Positions 51,193 through 64,000 of a stretch of DNA of 64,000 bases are shown here, piece by piece. Position 1 is the first letter of the stretch. Every line of letters starts with the position of its first letter. A program made the translations under genes and the position numbers. The notes beneath the pieces were generated by a model. That model worked only from the letters and a program-made list of their open reading frames with translations, was not told where the DNA came from and ran no database searches. The stretch covers positions 372,001-436,000 of the forward strand of contig PTFA01000197.1 of NCBI GenBank assembly GCA_003342895.1, written 5' to 3'. Source of the DNA: Casuarius casuarius (lineage: Eukaryota > Chordata > Aves > Casuariiformes > Casuariidae).

Positions 51193-53067
51193 CCCTGTGC
51201 ACTGTCAGTGCTCGTTATGCTGAGATGCAACAAGCAGTCTGTCTGAAACAGCATGATGATCCTAGTATCGACTACTTTCCTGGATAAGACAGGCCATATA
51301 AATAAAACAGCCTCTCCAGTGTCAGCATCAGGGAATCATCTCAGCAGTCCAGCACACAAGTGAAGAATAAAAGGAGGAAGAGAGTGTAGGCGGAGGGCAG
51401 AAAAGGAAAGGCCAAGGAATACCTCTGCCAGAGAGAATTTGCAGGGTAAAATGCAGATGGAGTTTGATGTAGAGTAAGGGGAAGGTGACACAGACTACCA
51501 TCAGCCTCTTCATAACTCACTGTAAAGTGAAATAATGAGGCCAGTTCGGCAGTGTAAGAAAACAGTGAGGTGAAGGCAGTGCAAGGCCTTTGCCCCTCAA
51601 GATCTGCATGTTAAAATAGCCTTTTTCCCCCTACTGACAGCATCAAACAGCCATTGGCCAGAGTTACTGGGGACAGGAGTGGCTGCCTGCCAAGGCCACC
51701 TTCATGCCCAGGGAAAACCGGAGAGCAGGGTTTCTGGCACACTGGTGCATGCCAGCGCCACAGATCCAAATCATGTACCTTACCCAGGCCTCAGCAACAC
51801 CCTGCTTGGCTTGGGAGGATGCAAACAGCCTTGGCAGGGTGCATCATTCCTGCCCTGCCACAGTGCCTGCGAACCCCCAGCCTGGCCTCTGCTTGCACGA
51901 GGCCTGATAGGTGGGTGGACTTAAAGGATAAGCAAAAGGGAGTTTAGGACCAGAGTATTTATCTGCAAAGGGGAATTCTGACCTTCAAAGGGCAAGTGAT
52001 GGACAAATAAAGGATTAACCAGTACTAACTATGCTGTTAATAGCTTCTGCTCTCATCCAAGAGACTGAAATAGTGTAGAAAATTTTTAATGGGAAAACTG
52101 CAACTGATCCTGTCAACTTCTGATTTAAACCTTCATTCCCACAAACCCATGGGAAGCTTAAAATAATATGGGTATTATTTCTGCGTACCATTGCTCAGCA
52201 TTTCAGTGGTTGCCTCTGCCTCAGAGGACAACCAATACATGCACATCAGCCATCCAGACCCAGCTGCAAGTACATGAGATCTCGTGAGATAAGGCAGTCT
52301 CCAGGTGATATCGAATCCAATTGCTCATCCCTCAAAAGATTAGAAAGTGCTTTTCCTGGGCCTTAGATAAAACTTTCCCATCCTTTGTATTGACTCGGAC
52401 TGAGCTATCACTCCTCCTTTCAGAGACTTCCCCATCACTTATCCCCTCTGTGCTCAGACAGCCTCCTGTGCTGCCTGCCACTGCTGCAGTGCCCATGGCT
52501 TGTTAAGTTGTGAAATGCAGACACATCTGGCTGTATTTGTGTAACATCTGGACATTGTCATGTACAATTTACAGCAAAAGGATTCCATGCAAAGGGCAAG
52601 AATGCAACTGATTTAACATAATATGAGGCATAGACTCTGCTCTTTCTGCTATCATGAGGAAGAACAAAAACAAAACAAAAAAGAAAAGAAAGAAGCAGCC
52701 ATTAACCAGAAAAAAATAAACTTAAAGGAACAGCATCTGATTCTTCCTTATTTGCTCCTTTTTCTCTCACTGTCAGTGATACCACTGAATCTGGGGGGAT
52801 GTGCTGCAAGAAAGAAAGTGTAAAAAAGAGAACCACCAAATTTCAAATTGTGCAGGCATCCTGCACCAGCAAATCTGTCCAGGCTACACACTTTTTGTAA
52901 TATTGGGAAACAACCCAACCAGCAGGTTTTAGAGGAACACCCAGAATTCAAAATTATTTTCTTCAAGCATGTAGATTAGGAAAGTTCTTTCATATCCTTC
53001 AGGCTACGACAGGGATATAAGAGATTAATTCAGTTTCTGCCTTCAGCCCACATCTTTTTAAAACACA

Positions 53068-53155
53068 GGGGGGCAGATCCTGGGCTGGAATAAATAGGTA
53101 ATATTCAGCTGATGTCGATGGAGTGGTAATGTCTGGTCAGCTGAGCTTCTGACCT
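53068..53155 (+). repeat. Possible old sauropsid interspersed repeat
   Basis: GGCAGATCCTGGGCTGGAAT, CAGCTGATGTCGATGGAGTG and GTCAGCTGAGCTTCTGACC resemble the inverted-repeat family 'agatcctcagctggtgtaaat...tgaagtcaatgg...cagctgaggatctggcc' that I recall from sauropsid genomes. The copy is degraded. Confidence 0.4.
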
Positions 53156-54379
53156 CTCATGCTTAGGAGTTTGCATTTTTCTCATGCTTTATTCTGGCCT
53201 GTGAAACATCCGTTTCTGGTGGAAGACAGATTTTTACTGATCTGTCTTTGCTATTTCTCCATCTTATTCTTCAAAGATGTTTTGAAAACAATGTACTTGT
53301 GTGCTAAGATTTCCCAGCAATTGCTCCCAAATGCTATGGAAGGATGAATTTTTCCATCATTCCCACTTTCAAATATTTAAAAAACGGTTCTTTCATTTTA
53401 TTTCACATTCCCTCCATTTATCTACCATGGATATGTCACTTCAGAAAGATTCTGAGCTGACAGTCCCTGGAGACTGAGGATATATCTATCCTTAGAGTAT
53501 ATGAAGACAGAGCAATAGCAGGGCCACTTTCCTATATGTATTGCTTGATCCTTGGGAGACAGGACCATTCCTAAGAATGAGAAGTTAACCTTCCACAGCC
53601 TGAACAGTCCCTAGCCTCTCTCCTGAAAATGCTAAGAGTAGTATGCAGTAGCACAGGATTTTGCAGCATGGACAACTGTCCATCAGGAAGCAGACGGAGC
53701 AGGGACTTGTGCAGGGCCACTGAACTACACCCACGGGGAACACAGGGTCGGCTCCAACCTGGGGCAGAAATTATATTAATGACACCTAAGTCAAAGGCTG
53801 CTCATCTCGCTGCTTCCCTGAGCTTCAGGGTTTCCATGATAACTATTTTTTTCTGTGTAGCTAAAACCATCTAGGACTTGATTTCTCATTGCTTTTCATC
53901 CTGTGCAGTCATTACCTATGATAGAAAGAGGGAAAGAGAGGTTGTCATTCAGTTCAAGTGTCATTTTACATTCCCTTTGACAGTGTGCTGCTGACAGTAC
54001 CAAGGCTGGACTGTGAGAGCCAGGTCACTCATAGGAAACATAGGTATAGATTAGGATGAGATGACCTCTTTATGGAGAAAAGGGCAGGACAAATCTTCAT
54101 TTCTCCTCTGTCTGCTGTGTCTGTCCCAGTAATATCTTGAAAACCCGGCCAAAGCCTAACATTTCTCTCACACACATCCTGACTGACCTATTTTCACAAA
54201 TGCCAGAGCCAGGAAAAATTGTCTATCAATGGGAAAGGGGGCTAACAAATTGGCAGAAACATTTTCCCTACTAAGGACAGCAGCACCCCAAGGGAAGGGA
54301 TATTACTGGCGATTTAGTCTGACCAGGTGTCAAGAAGGAGACACAGGAACATAAAGTTCCCATGCTCCTAATCACAAGA

Positions 54380-54620
54380 TACAGCAAATAAAATTTCTAT
54401 ATCAGAATATTCCATTTTCAAACCAAAATATTAAACTTGCAACACTTCCTTTAAAAATTTTTAATTTTGCTGGAAAAATTACACAGTCCGAACTGGCTTG
54501 ACAATATACCTCTAAACCTTCTGGCCTCATTGGAAATAAAACTGAAACAAGGAAAAGTTCAGATAAAAAAATAAAAAAATAATTTCAGATATCAGATAAA
54601 ATTCTGATTAAAGCTGAAAA
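54380..54620. repeat. AT-rich low-complexity stretch
   Basis: It is dominated by A and T words such as TTTAAAAATTTTTAATTTTG and AAAAAAATAAAAAAATAA. It resembles the AT-rich stretch at 1395-1570 in composition. Confidence 0.5.
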
Positions 54621-56131
54621 CATCTATAAATGTCATAAGAAATCAGTCTATTCTCAGGAAGCTTTTTTATCCATAAATCTTAGATAAAAACAAATATACT
54701 TCTGAACTGACTCACCAAACCCTTAAGTAGCAGAAAATATCTAATAGAGAGTAGCTTTAAGGTCAAAATTGTTACAGTGACTGGATAAAATACAAACTAA
54801 ACCTTCAGTCCAAAGTTGGATTAAGCCACAAACTTTAACTGAGTTAATAAATTCCTGCTATTTTTTTAAGTATTATTTTTGATTTCCACGGTTTTCTATC
54901 CTTCCTTATTCATGAGGAACAGGTATTATATCACGTTTCTCCTAAGTAAAAATTGTCTCCAAGGTATTTCTGTCCCATCTGAAAGAACTAAAAATTGGCT
55001 GTGGTAGATTTACATGAGGCAGTAAAAGCATGGAAAATTACATTTGTCAGAAAAGGCAATAGGCCATAATTATGTCTTGGCATCCACCTAACAGGTCACT
55101 GATGGAAGCCATGCTGCTAGGAACAGGCAAACACTGAAAGGTTAAGAGACGTCGTTCAGATCTGTTTATCTGTCTTAGAGCATAGTCATACAAACATTGA
55201 TAGGACAAGCAGTCACAGAACAGAAGTCAAACAAGTCTCTTCACAGTAATTCTTCACCCAGGATGATGTTCTTCGAGCTTTCTCAATTTGCAGATCCTTA
55301 AAAAAATATTCCAGTAGAACTACAGGCCCCATACAATGAATTTAATCCTACTGACAACAGTCTTATTAATCATTTTTGTACATTCTTTAAAAATCTCCTG
55401 TGGACCCACACGGCTATCGATCACAGTTTAAAACAATTGGCCAAGTAGATGTGCATGTGAACAGCCCCTTTGGTCTTCTGAAGGTGCCTGGTATTCTGGG
55501 AATTAAAGATCAGAATATCTTTGTATTTATCCAGAGCTCACTCTATTCTGCCCTGGGAGCCAAGACGAGCAACTGGGTGAGCACACCAATTTCTCCCTAG
55601 AGCTTTGAGGACTTTCTTGCTTCCAGACAGACCACTCAAATCTGGCAGGAGACTTTCCTCGCACTGCTGCAGAGACCAAGCAACACTAAAGCAGCTGGAG
55701 AGATTGAAATAAATCCCTTCGTTTTCTCTAAAACAGCAGAATAACTTAACTTTTTCAACCCACCAAAAAACCTGCAAGTGACTTTGGGGTTACTCAATGT
55801 TTATAAAGTGTTGAAAGTATTCATGGTATTTGCAAGAACAAAAAATTTGCAGTATTTGCAAAAACGGAGTCACTGCCCGTAAGAACACTTGATCTAAAAC
55901 GTGTGGCTGGATTTTCATGGGTCTGAAGTGGCTGAGCCAAGATGAAACCCTGTTAGTTTCTTCCCATCCGTATCACATGTCCAATGGAGAATCGATTAAA
56001 ACAAATAAATAATTGCTTCTGTCAGTAATTGTGTGGGGGTTCAAATTCTGCTGTTCCTCCTTTGTCAGAGGAGCCAGTTCTCTCTACTCACTCCCTCTCC
56101 CTCCTCTCTCTTTCTCTTCCTCCGTGGGTTG

Positions 56132-56149
56132 ATGTTTCCATGGAAACAT
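56132..56149. promoter_or_regulatory. Perfect palindromic X-box (RFX-type site)
   Basis: ATGTTTCCATGGAAACAT is an exact 18-bp palindrome whose core GTTTCCATGGAAAC (56134-56147) is an ideal double half-site for RFX-family factors. It is preceded by a roughly 40-bp pyrimidine-rich stretch (about 56086-56123). This is a candidate intronic regulatory site; occupancy is inference. Confidence 0.5.
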
Positions 56150-56340
56150 GTTCTTTAGTGCCACTGAAATTACATTGCATTTAAAGCATTAACCCTTCCT
56201 TGGGCTGAGGAAGGTCTCAGAAGAATTATGGTTCTTTTTTTTACCCCTCCCCTTTAAACTTCCTTGTGATTTTTTTTCTTGCAGCATCAGGAAAACCTCA
56301 TTCTTCCTGAGAAGACCTCACAGCTAAGATTTGTATAACA

Positions 56341-56377
56341 AGTATATATATCAAGTATATATATCAAGTATGCATCA
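56341..56377. repeat. 13-bp tandem repeat
   Basis: AGTATATATATCA occurs twice exactly, followed by a third diverged copy (AGTATGCATCA). Confidence 0.9.
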
Positions 56378-59199
56378 GCAATGGGGCAGAGTCTAATTTA
56401 AGATTTCTATTTTTTTCATTTATTTTTGCACAAAGCCATTAATGCATTTCTCTCCACACAACATGCAAACAAGGAAAATGCTGCAATAGCAAAGAAAGCC
56501 AAGAGTAAGACAGAAGGAGAAGCAAGCAAGTCCCAAGCTGACACAGAGGAAGAACACAGCTTCAGTAAATATCAGAGCAGAAGCACTAAACCCCCTTGTA
56601 ACGCCATACCAAGAAGCAGCTTCTGCATTGCAAAGTGTCATAGTCTCAGACCTCACCACTCCTTCTTGAGCCTGCCTTCTCTTCTTCATAATCATGTCTG
56701 TAATTAGTCACTCTTGTCTTCACTTGCAGTTAGCACTCCAACCACTATTATAGTGCTCAGCGCAATCAGTACCCTCATCACCACCAGCACCCTTTCCTCA
56801 GCTGCTGCTTTTCCCACCCTCTTCACCACCCAAACTGCCATCTTTGTTGTCCTTCCCATTGGCCTTCTAATGCTACCTGTCACCTTCACCAGCACTTCCA
56901 GTGCAGCCATTGCCAGGGAACTGCTGCTTTCATTGCATCCAGCCAAAGCGCACAACCACTAGCACTTCCTGTGCACTCACGGTGGGCGAGGAAGGCTTTG
57001 AAAGTCAGTGACTCCTCACCCAGGTACTCCCTGGATGACCCTAGGTTCCAGCTCAGTTTCCATTGTGCCATCTTGCCTGGCCATCCATCTCCTCCTCTTG
57101 TCCTGGAGACCAAAAATCAGTCTGCCAGTCCTCAGCCCCTAGCTTCTGCTTCCCCCCACCCTGGTCACAGCCATAACTTCTCCGTGTCCTTCTGCTGACG
57201 TCATCCCTACTGCAAACACTGGAAAGATCCAAAAGGGAGAGAAATACCAAGAATCTCTTTCCAGTCTGGGTTCCTATACTAATACGCTCCTCCTTTCTGC
57301 CCCATCCCATGGTCCAACAGCTTCCAATCCCCTTACATTACCTCTACTTGCACAACTACAGGGTCCATCTTCCCCTGCACCATCTATTTTGGGTTTCCTA
57401 ATGCATGCTGAATGCCTCAAGCATATCACACCACTCTCAACTCTAGCCCCACAAGTCAGGGTGCAAAGCCTCCTGCTTTGAGCTAGGTGCATATGTAGTG
57501 TTGTGAGGATGAAGCAGTGTGGGAGGAGGATGCTATTCTGAAAGGAATGATAAATATGGATAATAAACTCAACCTAAGTCTTTTCTGCCTGTCTTTAGTG
57601 GGTTCCCAATATGGATGATAGAAATATCATGGGTACATTTTGAACACGGCTGGGAACACTGCCAAAGTCCTACTCAGAGTTCACACATTTACATCATTTA
57701 TATCACATCCGACTTGTGCCTTGTATTACTAATTTTGTAGAGTGTTTTCTGATGCAGTTTGTAGGCCAGACTATGTGAAACAAAGGTACATTCCTCTCTA
57801 TCTTCCTCTTGCTATAGGACAGACCAATGTTTGGGGCTATGCAAGCTATTGATAAGCACAGGAGGTCTACTGTGTCTGCTAATACGGTCAGTGCACTCTC
57901 AGGTTCTCAAGCAGCACTCAGGAAAATACTTTGGGATCTATATCTGGGGCCCAGAGGACGCAAAAAGACAGAAATATTTGCCTCCTGGTCACCAGTTCAA
58001 CTCCTAGTCCAGATTGGTAGTGACTGAAGATTTTTTTTATCTGCTGTTGTATGTCCAGGAACCTCTATGAAATGTACAGATGGGGTCCTCATGACAAGTG
58101 CCCAAAATAGCACTGTGACTACTCAGGCCTCTTCCGCAGCAGTGTCAGAAAAAATTGAATATAGGAGACCAGCTCCCCAAAGAGTGTGACTGAAGAAATT
58201 CTGTTTGCTAGAACAGAATAAAGGCATATTGACAGGGAAAGTTGTAGAAGGGCCAGCATTGCTGATAGATCAAGCCTTTGGCTTTCTGTAGGACAGACCA
58301 CAGCCTGTGGCAGCTGAAAAACCATCACCTTCCAGGAATTCATGCAAGAGAAGAGGAGTTACAATGACCCAGCATTGTTACTTTATGGCTTTGTAAATCA
58401 ATAATTTTATCCAACAGTCTGAAAAGACTCCAGGTTATACTTCATCACCTACTCCAGGTGCCCCATTTAGGCTCTGTGACTGTTGTGCCGTCTGAGGCCA
58501 GGCAAGCAGCGAGTGACACAGATCGCCTAATACACACAATGGGGAGACATAACTGCAATGCATAGGTTAGGTGCCTGCAGCAGGCTGTCTGAATGTAGCT
58601 GTCTGTATGGTTTTTTTTTAAAAAAAAAAGACTTGTATCCTCATTGTTTCCTGAACAGGGAAAGAGAGAGACAGAGTCTAATAACTCCTTGTAGCTGCAT
58701 CTCCAGTGAAGTAAATGTGCCCATTTACTTTGGAGCTGCACTTGATCCTGAATTACTTCTCTGCTTTTTTTCCAGGAAAAGGTCAGTTTAAAGAAGCCTC
58801 AGGCATGATGCTAACATTGCCTCCAATAGAAGACTCTCAGGAGGTCTGAAATAAGTACAAGGTCCAAATTTGGGATATATTACCTGATTTCTTCCTCTGC
58901 TCCCTCCTGAACAGTCAGAGTAGGAAATATCCCAAGAATATTCCTTTTCTCGAGAAACTTCTAGGACTCTTTAGACCTAGAAATATTTTGAATAAGATAT
59001 TCCAACATGTATCTGGGATTCCCAAGCCACAGTCCTCACTGTGGGAAGCCTGAACACAGCACAGATGGAAACAGTAAGCGTGCTGCGAGTGAGACCAGCA
59101 CATTTCCATGGAGAGTGCAGCAGAGGGTCAATTCCCACATCTATCACCAGACCACGGCTACCTTCAATTCGACCAACTCTACTACACAGGGCTGCGAAG

Positions 59200-59236
59200 C
59201 TAGGTAGCTAGGTAGATCTAGCTGCTAGCTAGATCT
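59200..59236. repeat. CTAG-rich short repeat
   Basis: AGCTAGGTAGCTAGGTAGAT is followed by CTAGCTGCTAGCTAGATC. The GCTAG/CTAGC units are partly self-complementary. Confidence 0.75.
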
Positions 59237-59988
59237 TTTTATCAAAGATATATAGCCAAGTAATTTCAATCTCAGCAGAAACCTCTACTTCCCTGATTTC
59301 ACTTTTGTTGGTGCCTATGTAAAACTAAAATTCAACCTGAAAACCTCACACAGAAGTCCTGACAGAGTGTGGACATACCCTGAGAGGCTGGGATATAGCA
59401 TAAGTGCCAGATGGGGTAATATGGGCTCTAGTTCTGGTCTCATTCAGAATGGGTACCTTAGGCTGCATCATTTCCACAGCTCTTGCTATGCACATATTGT
59501 GGGAGCGTATGAATTGTCTGCACCCTTTTCTGCTGGCAGCACTCACTATGATCGTTTTGGAAAAAGTAACCTCCAGAGGAGGCATCTTTCAGAAATCTCT
59601 CACTCCTACTTTGACTCTAACATAACTTCAGAGCTGAAACATCATTGATTCAGGCTCCAGCCTCTAAATGACATGGCCCCTTGAAAAGAAAAAAAAAAGG
59701 TAGTAACATCCTGTGTCACATAAACACTTCTTAGAGCAGAGCGGTAACCTGTATCCCTCTGGGGCGCTCGTCATGCTGGAGTTCCCCTCCGCAGCATCCC
59801 ACCACCCTCCTTCTCCGAGGACGTCAGAGTCCAAGACAGAGAAACTTCCCTCACGCCCAAGGACCAGGTTTCAAAGAGGCAGATGGAGCCTCCCCCACCC
59901 ACGCATTAAGCTGAAAATCAAACTTTTTACCAAAAAAGAAAAAAAAAGGGAGGGGAGGATATCTCTGAAATTCTATGTGGATTATAAC

Positions 59989-60002
59989 TTTTCCATGGCA
60001 AC
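59989..60002. promoter_or_regulatory. X-box-like motif (RFX-type), first of a pair
   Basis: TTTTCCATGGCAAC differs from a full X-box at one position. The right half GGCAAC is ideal. A second site lies 75 bp further on. Confidence 0.4.
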
Positions 60003-60077
60003 AGGCTTCAGAGGCAGGAGGGATGGGGGGCGAGGAGATGGAGAGCACTGCGGAGGGAGCTCACAGCACTGGGTACC

Positions 60078-60091
60078 GTTGCCATGGGAAC
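60078..60091. promoter_or_regulatory. X-box-like motif (RFX-type), second of a pair
   Basis: GTTGCCATGGGAAC has an ideal left half GTTGCC and one mismatch in the right half. With 59989-60002 it makes a closely spaced pair in a G+C-richer stretch (about 59750-60320) that has more CpG than its surroundings. Confidence 0.45.
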
Positions 60092-61004
60092 CATCTCACA
60101 TTGCAGCCAACTGCCAAAGTCAGCCAGGATCCCAAAAACAGCCCCAGAGGGAGGTCGCTGGAGGGGCCGGGGGCACTGGGGACCCAGTCAGCCCCTGGTG
60201 AGGAGAGATGGCCCCAGCAGCCATGTCCCTTAGCCCCGGCACCCACAGCCCAAGGGTGCCACCCTGCCCCACAGTGCCCTCACCTCTGCCGGGCCCAGCT
60301 GAATTGGGCAGAGCTGCAGAGTGGGAGGAAATTCGGACCTGCAAACAAAACAAGCAGGGAGGGAGGGCAGATAGGAAGCAGCAAGGCAAAGAGGGATAAT
60401 TTTCTGATAGCCTTTGGTTTGCTTTCTACCTTTCTGGATCAATTTGGACCACACAAATTTATTTGTTTTCACACCACAGATGTCTGTAAAAAGAGGATGT
60501 CACTCCTAATCACTGAAATCAAGATGGAAATGTTACTTCCCTGCAAACATAGCTGCTGAGGCAAGAAGGAGGGCCGTGTCTGACTAAAAGTTGCCTGGTC
60601 CCTATTTGCACAAGACCATGTCCCTTCCGACTGTATCTACCCCACGCAGTACAACGAATGTCCCAACATATCTCTAAGACATGACAGATGTCACCATGTT
60701 GTAGTCAAGTGAAGAATTAGAGGAGCTTCTGCTAATGGAAATTAAGCACACTACAAAAATGAGTTGATACCTCTTTCTAACCGGCTTCTGCAACACTTGA
60801 AGGGCAAGAACTTGGTGAAATGAATGACGAGCCATTCACACCCCTTTGCATACCATGTTTCAACAGAAGCCTTTTACTGCCGTAAGAAACTGTTAAAGGC
60901 AGGTTTTGGAATAAGAACTTAAAAAGGGCTGGCAACTTCTATGAACCCTTGCTGGTATTTATAGTTGTACCCCTAGGATGATAAGGGATGGATGAGTCGT
61001 TTCA

Positions 61005-61027
61005 GGCTGCAGACGGCTGCAGACGGC
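61005..61027. repeat. 10-bp tandem duplication
   Basis: GGCTGCAGAC occurs twice in a row, followed by GGC. Confidence 0.85.
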
Positions 61028-61379
61028 AGGAAGGAATTGACTCCTACTCCAACCACACAACTGGCTAAGCAAATTGTGGAGGAAGGTTCCCTTCTCCTGA
61101 AGCATCTGTTATCACCCATCTGATTGCACAATGAATCAGTAGTATGAGGACAGGACACTGTGAGGGTGGGGAAAGAGGGAGAGAAGGACTGCAAATCAGT
61201 TACAAAGCAAGGAGATGCCAGTTTCCACTTTGTGAGAGAAAAGGACATGGACCAGACTAAAGGAAAGAGCCTGGCTTTCATACTTTTAAACAAGGTGTTT
61301 ATATAACTACTGATGGTATAGCACCAGTGAAGTAGCTTGACTTTTAATGCAACAATAACTTGATATTCCTGCATATCTT

Positions 61380-61425
61380 TGAGAGCAAAGGATCCCAAAG
61401 TGCTCTGCACTCTACATATAGTGGA
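61380..61425 (+). repeat. Possible SINE-like remnant
   Basis: GAGAGCAAAGGATCCCAAAG and TGCTCTGCACTCTACATATA resemble 'gatctcaaagcgctttacaaacat' from old sauropsid SINE-like repeats. It is very short. Confidence 0.35.
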
Positions 61426-64000
61426 ATCATTCATCTGCCTAAATCATCTGCACTGATGAAATAAGGCAGCCAGCCTGTACTGGCAATGCTACAGAGCTAT
61501 TCAAGAGAAGCAAAATCCTTACACTATGAGCAGAGGGCCCAACCATAGCTCTGCTGGTCCATCAAGCGATTTATCTGTGCTGCTCTGCTTATTCCTGCGA
61601 ATGAAGACCAAGCCCAGCCCACCAGATCAGTTCTAACCTATCCTCACCACTGGTCATGTTAGCTGGGATAAAGGGAATGAGCATAGATGATGGCAGCATT
61701 TTCCCCAACTTTCCTGGTGAGGAAAGAGCAGGTTCACTCCAGCTGACTGACTCTTCCCAACTCCATAGTTTCCCAGGTGTCTAATACAGAGTTACCAGTA
61801 TGGTGCCTTCATGAACTCAGTATCAGCATTAAAATTATCAGTATTGGACCAGGCTCCTACCTGGACTGTGGGTTGGGGCCTGAAACCAACCTGTGCTTTG
61901 GAGGAGGAAAGAGAAAATGATGATAATGATCCATTTTGGACTTAAATAGTGAACCTGTAGATGTGGAGAAGAGTCAGTATAGGACTAGCTTTTTTTATAT
62001 GGACTAAGCTCAGGCAGCAACCAAAAGGTGGGGTCCAACACAGGCTGATTTCCTGGTTTCTACCTGGAAGATCCTAGGAAGACAGTTCAGTGGGACTAAC
62101 TTGTCAAAGGCAAGCTCCTGAGGGCTGTTCCTTTTCAGATTGGACCTGAAAAGGGCCCATTTAATAACTTGAAATAAGGTGACAGGAGGTGTCAGTCTGT
62201 AGGCCTAAACAGATGAGCTCAGGTTTGGGGTCATAGCTGGCAGTGAGATGGGGTCTGATTCTAAGCCTGGCAAGGTACCATGCCCCATGGACAAGAGTAA
62301 GCTGTGAAGGATCCTTCTCTGCCATAATTCTGACCCACTGGCTCAGGTGACACTGTGATGCTAACCCAAAGGGGCACAAGTTCCCTTCTCCAGCAAAGCT
62401 TTGACTCCAGAATCTTTGATTTCAGCAAAGACAAGGGCAGTGCCCAAGAGGATGCCATTCTTCTGAGATGACAGTCTTCACCCCACAGTCCTTCACTGTA
62501 CAGACAACAACTAACCATGCACCAGTAAAAGAAACCGATCCCGAATATTTTCTCCTTGGCTTCATCACCACTATTACTCTTCAGGAGATCTGTGAGAGTC
62601 CTTGCAGCCCTCTTTTGGGACTGGGAAGGCCTCAGCTAGCACTTCCCACACATGGGATGCAGAGGTTAAAAGGGGCTTCTACTTCTGAGCTCAGCAGGGG
62701 CTGCCTGGCAGCCCACTCACATCAACCTCTGTTCACTAACACTGGACATCAGTGTTGTATTGGTCAGAGACAATACCAAATAGGAGCCTTTCCCTTGAAG
62801 CTGGATGCCGATGGGCTACTTTGTGCATGGCACTGAACTTTTCTTATCCATGTATCTCATGTATCTGTGTCCCCCTTCACAGAAACCGAGAGACTATTAA
62901 ATATGGACCTGTATCACTTACAGGAGCTCTGCTGGCCCATCTGTGAAATTGTTCTCTGCCTATCAAAGGCGTGCGTAAGAAACAGTCTCTTCCCCCCCTC
63001 CTCATCCTCCGTTGACGGATCAGGTCTGTCAGCTTGTCAGCTCTCATTGGGCACTATTTGACATAAGTCCACATCGGGGCAGCGAAAATCTGTTTGCAGT
63101 CAGCTTTTCCAATAGCTCCTGCTGGAAAGGGGAGGCTGACCCACTCCAAAAAATGCTGCCTCTGCTGATTACAAAAAGGCCACAGATGATAGTCGTGTCA
63201 GAAAAAAGCATAAGCCAGGGTGACAATTCTACAGGTTTGTTTAGGGTCTGTTGGGCAGGGGTAGGGGGAAGACTGAGGCCTAGGAAGGGCACCTCATGGC
63301 TCCTGGATCCCTGAAACTCTCTGTAGCTTGACACACACAGATGCTGCCACCAAGACCAGTAGCCAGTGACTAAGTAAGAGGAGGTTACACAGCAAAGGTT
63401 GTACAGGGACACAGCTCAGTGGCGTGGGCACTGGAATACTGTTTTGAGCATCCCTGGCCTCTCAAGTTGCAAATGTCATCTGTCAATCCCAGGCTTACTC
63501 CATCCAGAGCAGCTCTGACAGTGGTAGCTTAGAAGGGACATCAGAGGCTAGCTATGCCTGCAGTGCCTCCAAAGGATAGATTTCCATGGTACATCAAGTA
63601 GCCAGTCACTCAAAATAGGTTTCTTGACCCTGCTTTTTTAATGTCTAAAAAAATGACACTGTCTGATATCCCTGAAAATCCTTCTCAGAATCTTTATAGA
63701 AGGCCAGAATCCAAGACATAGTGGCTATCACAGTGAAATGGGAGGAAAATATTAGATGATCAGGAATATTTACATTGCCATCACAACCTCCACCTCTCCA
63801 CTTCCCTTCAGTTTGTTCCGACATGGGAAAAATCATGCCAGAATACCTGGATTTCTAGGAAGAAACTGAGATGCTGTGACAGGAGCTGTTCTCCAGCATG
63901 GACAGTTCAGAGACTGAGAAGACTGAATCCAGCCCACAGAGGTTCTCAAAGGGAACCATTTTGGTAGTAATATTTATTGGTGGGGAAGGAGGGAGCTGTG

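Noticed and set aside
56714..56962. Hydrophobic Ser/Thr/Ala-rich frame resembling a membrane peptide
   Set aside because: The composition comes from repeated short CAC/ACC/TTC words; the opposite strand is equally open (56704-56955). No gene context.
59713..60559. Overlapping plus-strand open frames of 162 and 194 codons
   Set aside because: They use different frames over the same G+C-richer sequence, have no recognised domain, contain simple-sequence segments (AAAAAAGAAAAAAAAAGGG translates as Lys-rich) and lie on the strand opposite to GRIN2B. They are best explained as chance frames.
60973..61434. 153-codon minus-strand open frame
   Set aside because: It overlaps an apparent SINE-like remnant at one end and shows no domain. 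The residues do not match any GRIN2B exon.
63880..63912. Possible RE1/NRSF site (CCAGCATGGACAG)
   Set aside because: Only the right half resembles the motif; the left half TTCAGCACC is missing.

Overview
The window is a piece of a vertebrate nuclear genome. It carries part of one recognisable protein-coding gene, GRIN2B (NMDA-type glutamate receptor subunit GluN2B), on the minus strand. Only three short coding exons are present, at 47214-47328, 780-988 and 304-475 in transcription order, about 0.5 kb in all. Their splice phases fit together: G+38 codons, then 69 codons+2 nt, then 1 nt+57 codons. They encode one uninterrupted stretch matching mammalian GluN2B residues Y338 to E500, from the end of the amino-terminal domain through the linker into the S1 half of the glutamate-binding domain. 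The rest is intron: a 46.2 kb intron, a 304 bp intron, and parts of the two flanking introns.

The organism is most likely a sauropsid: a bird, crocodilian or turtle. All clear LINE fragments are old CR1 elements, one of them ending in the CR1-type ATTCTATGA tail, and there are weak MIR-like SINE remnants and other old interspersed repeats of the kind I recall from archosaurs and turtles. I see no Alu, B1 or L1. The protein also differs from the mammalian form, with FELY in place of MC in the linker. Among sauropsids I cannot place it confidently; all CR1 copies look old and heavily diverged.

Layout. 1-303: partial intron after the last exon in the window. 304-988: two exons around a 304 bp intron. 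989-47213: large intron with CR1 fragments near 5.1, 7.3, 23.6, 26.3, 34.5, 42.2 and 44.5 kb, SINE-like remnants, microsatellites and a G+C-rich stretch at 10.1-11.6 kb. 47214-47328: the upstream exon. 47329-64000: part of the next intron, with a (CA)18 repeat, a 15-base G run, a short minisatellite and three RFX-type X-box motifs at 56.1 and 60.0 kb that could mark regulatory elements. I found no second gene, RNA gene, CRISPR array or undescribed gene system; the many open frames of 60-190 codons behave like chance frames in intron.
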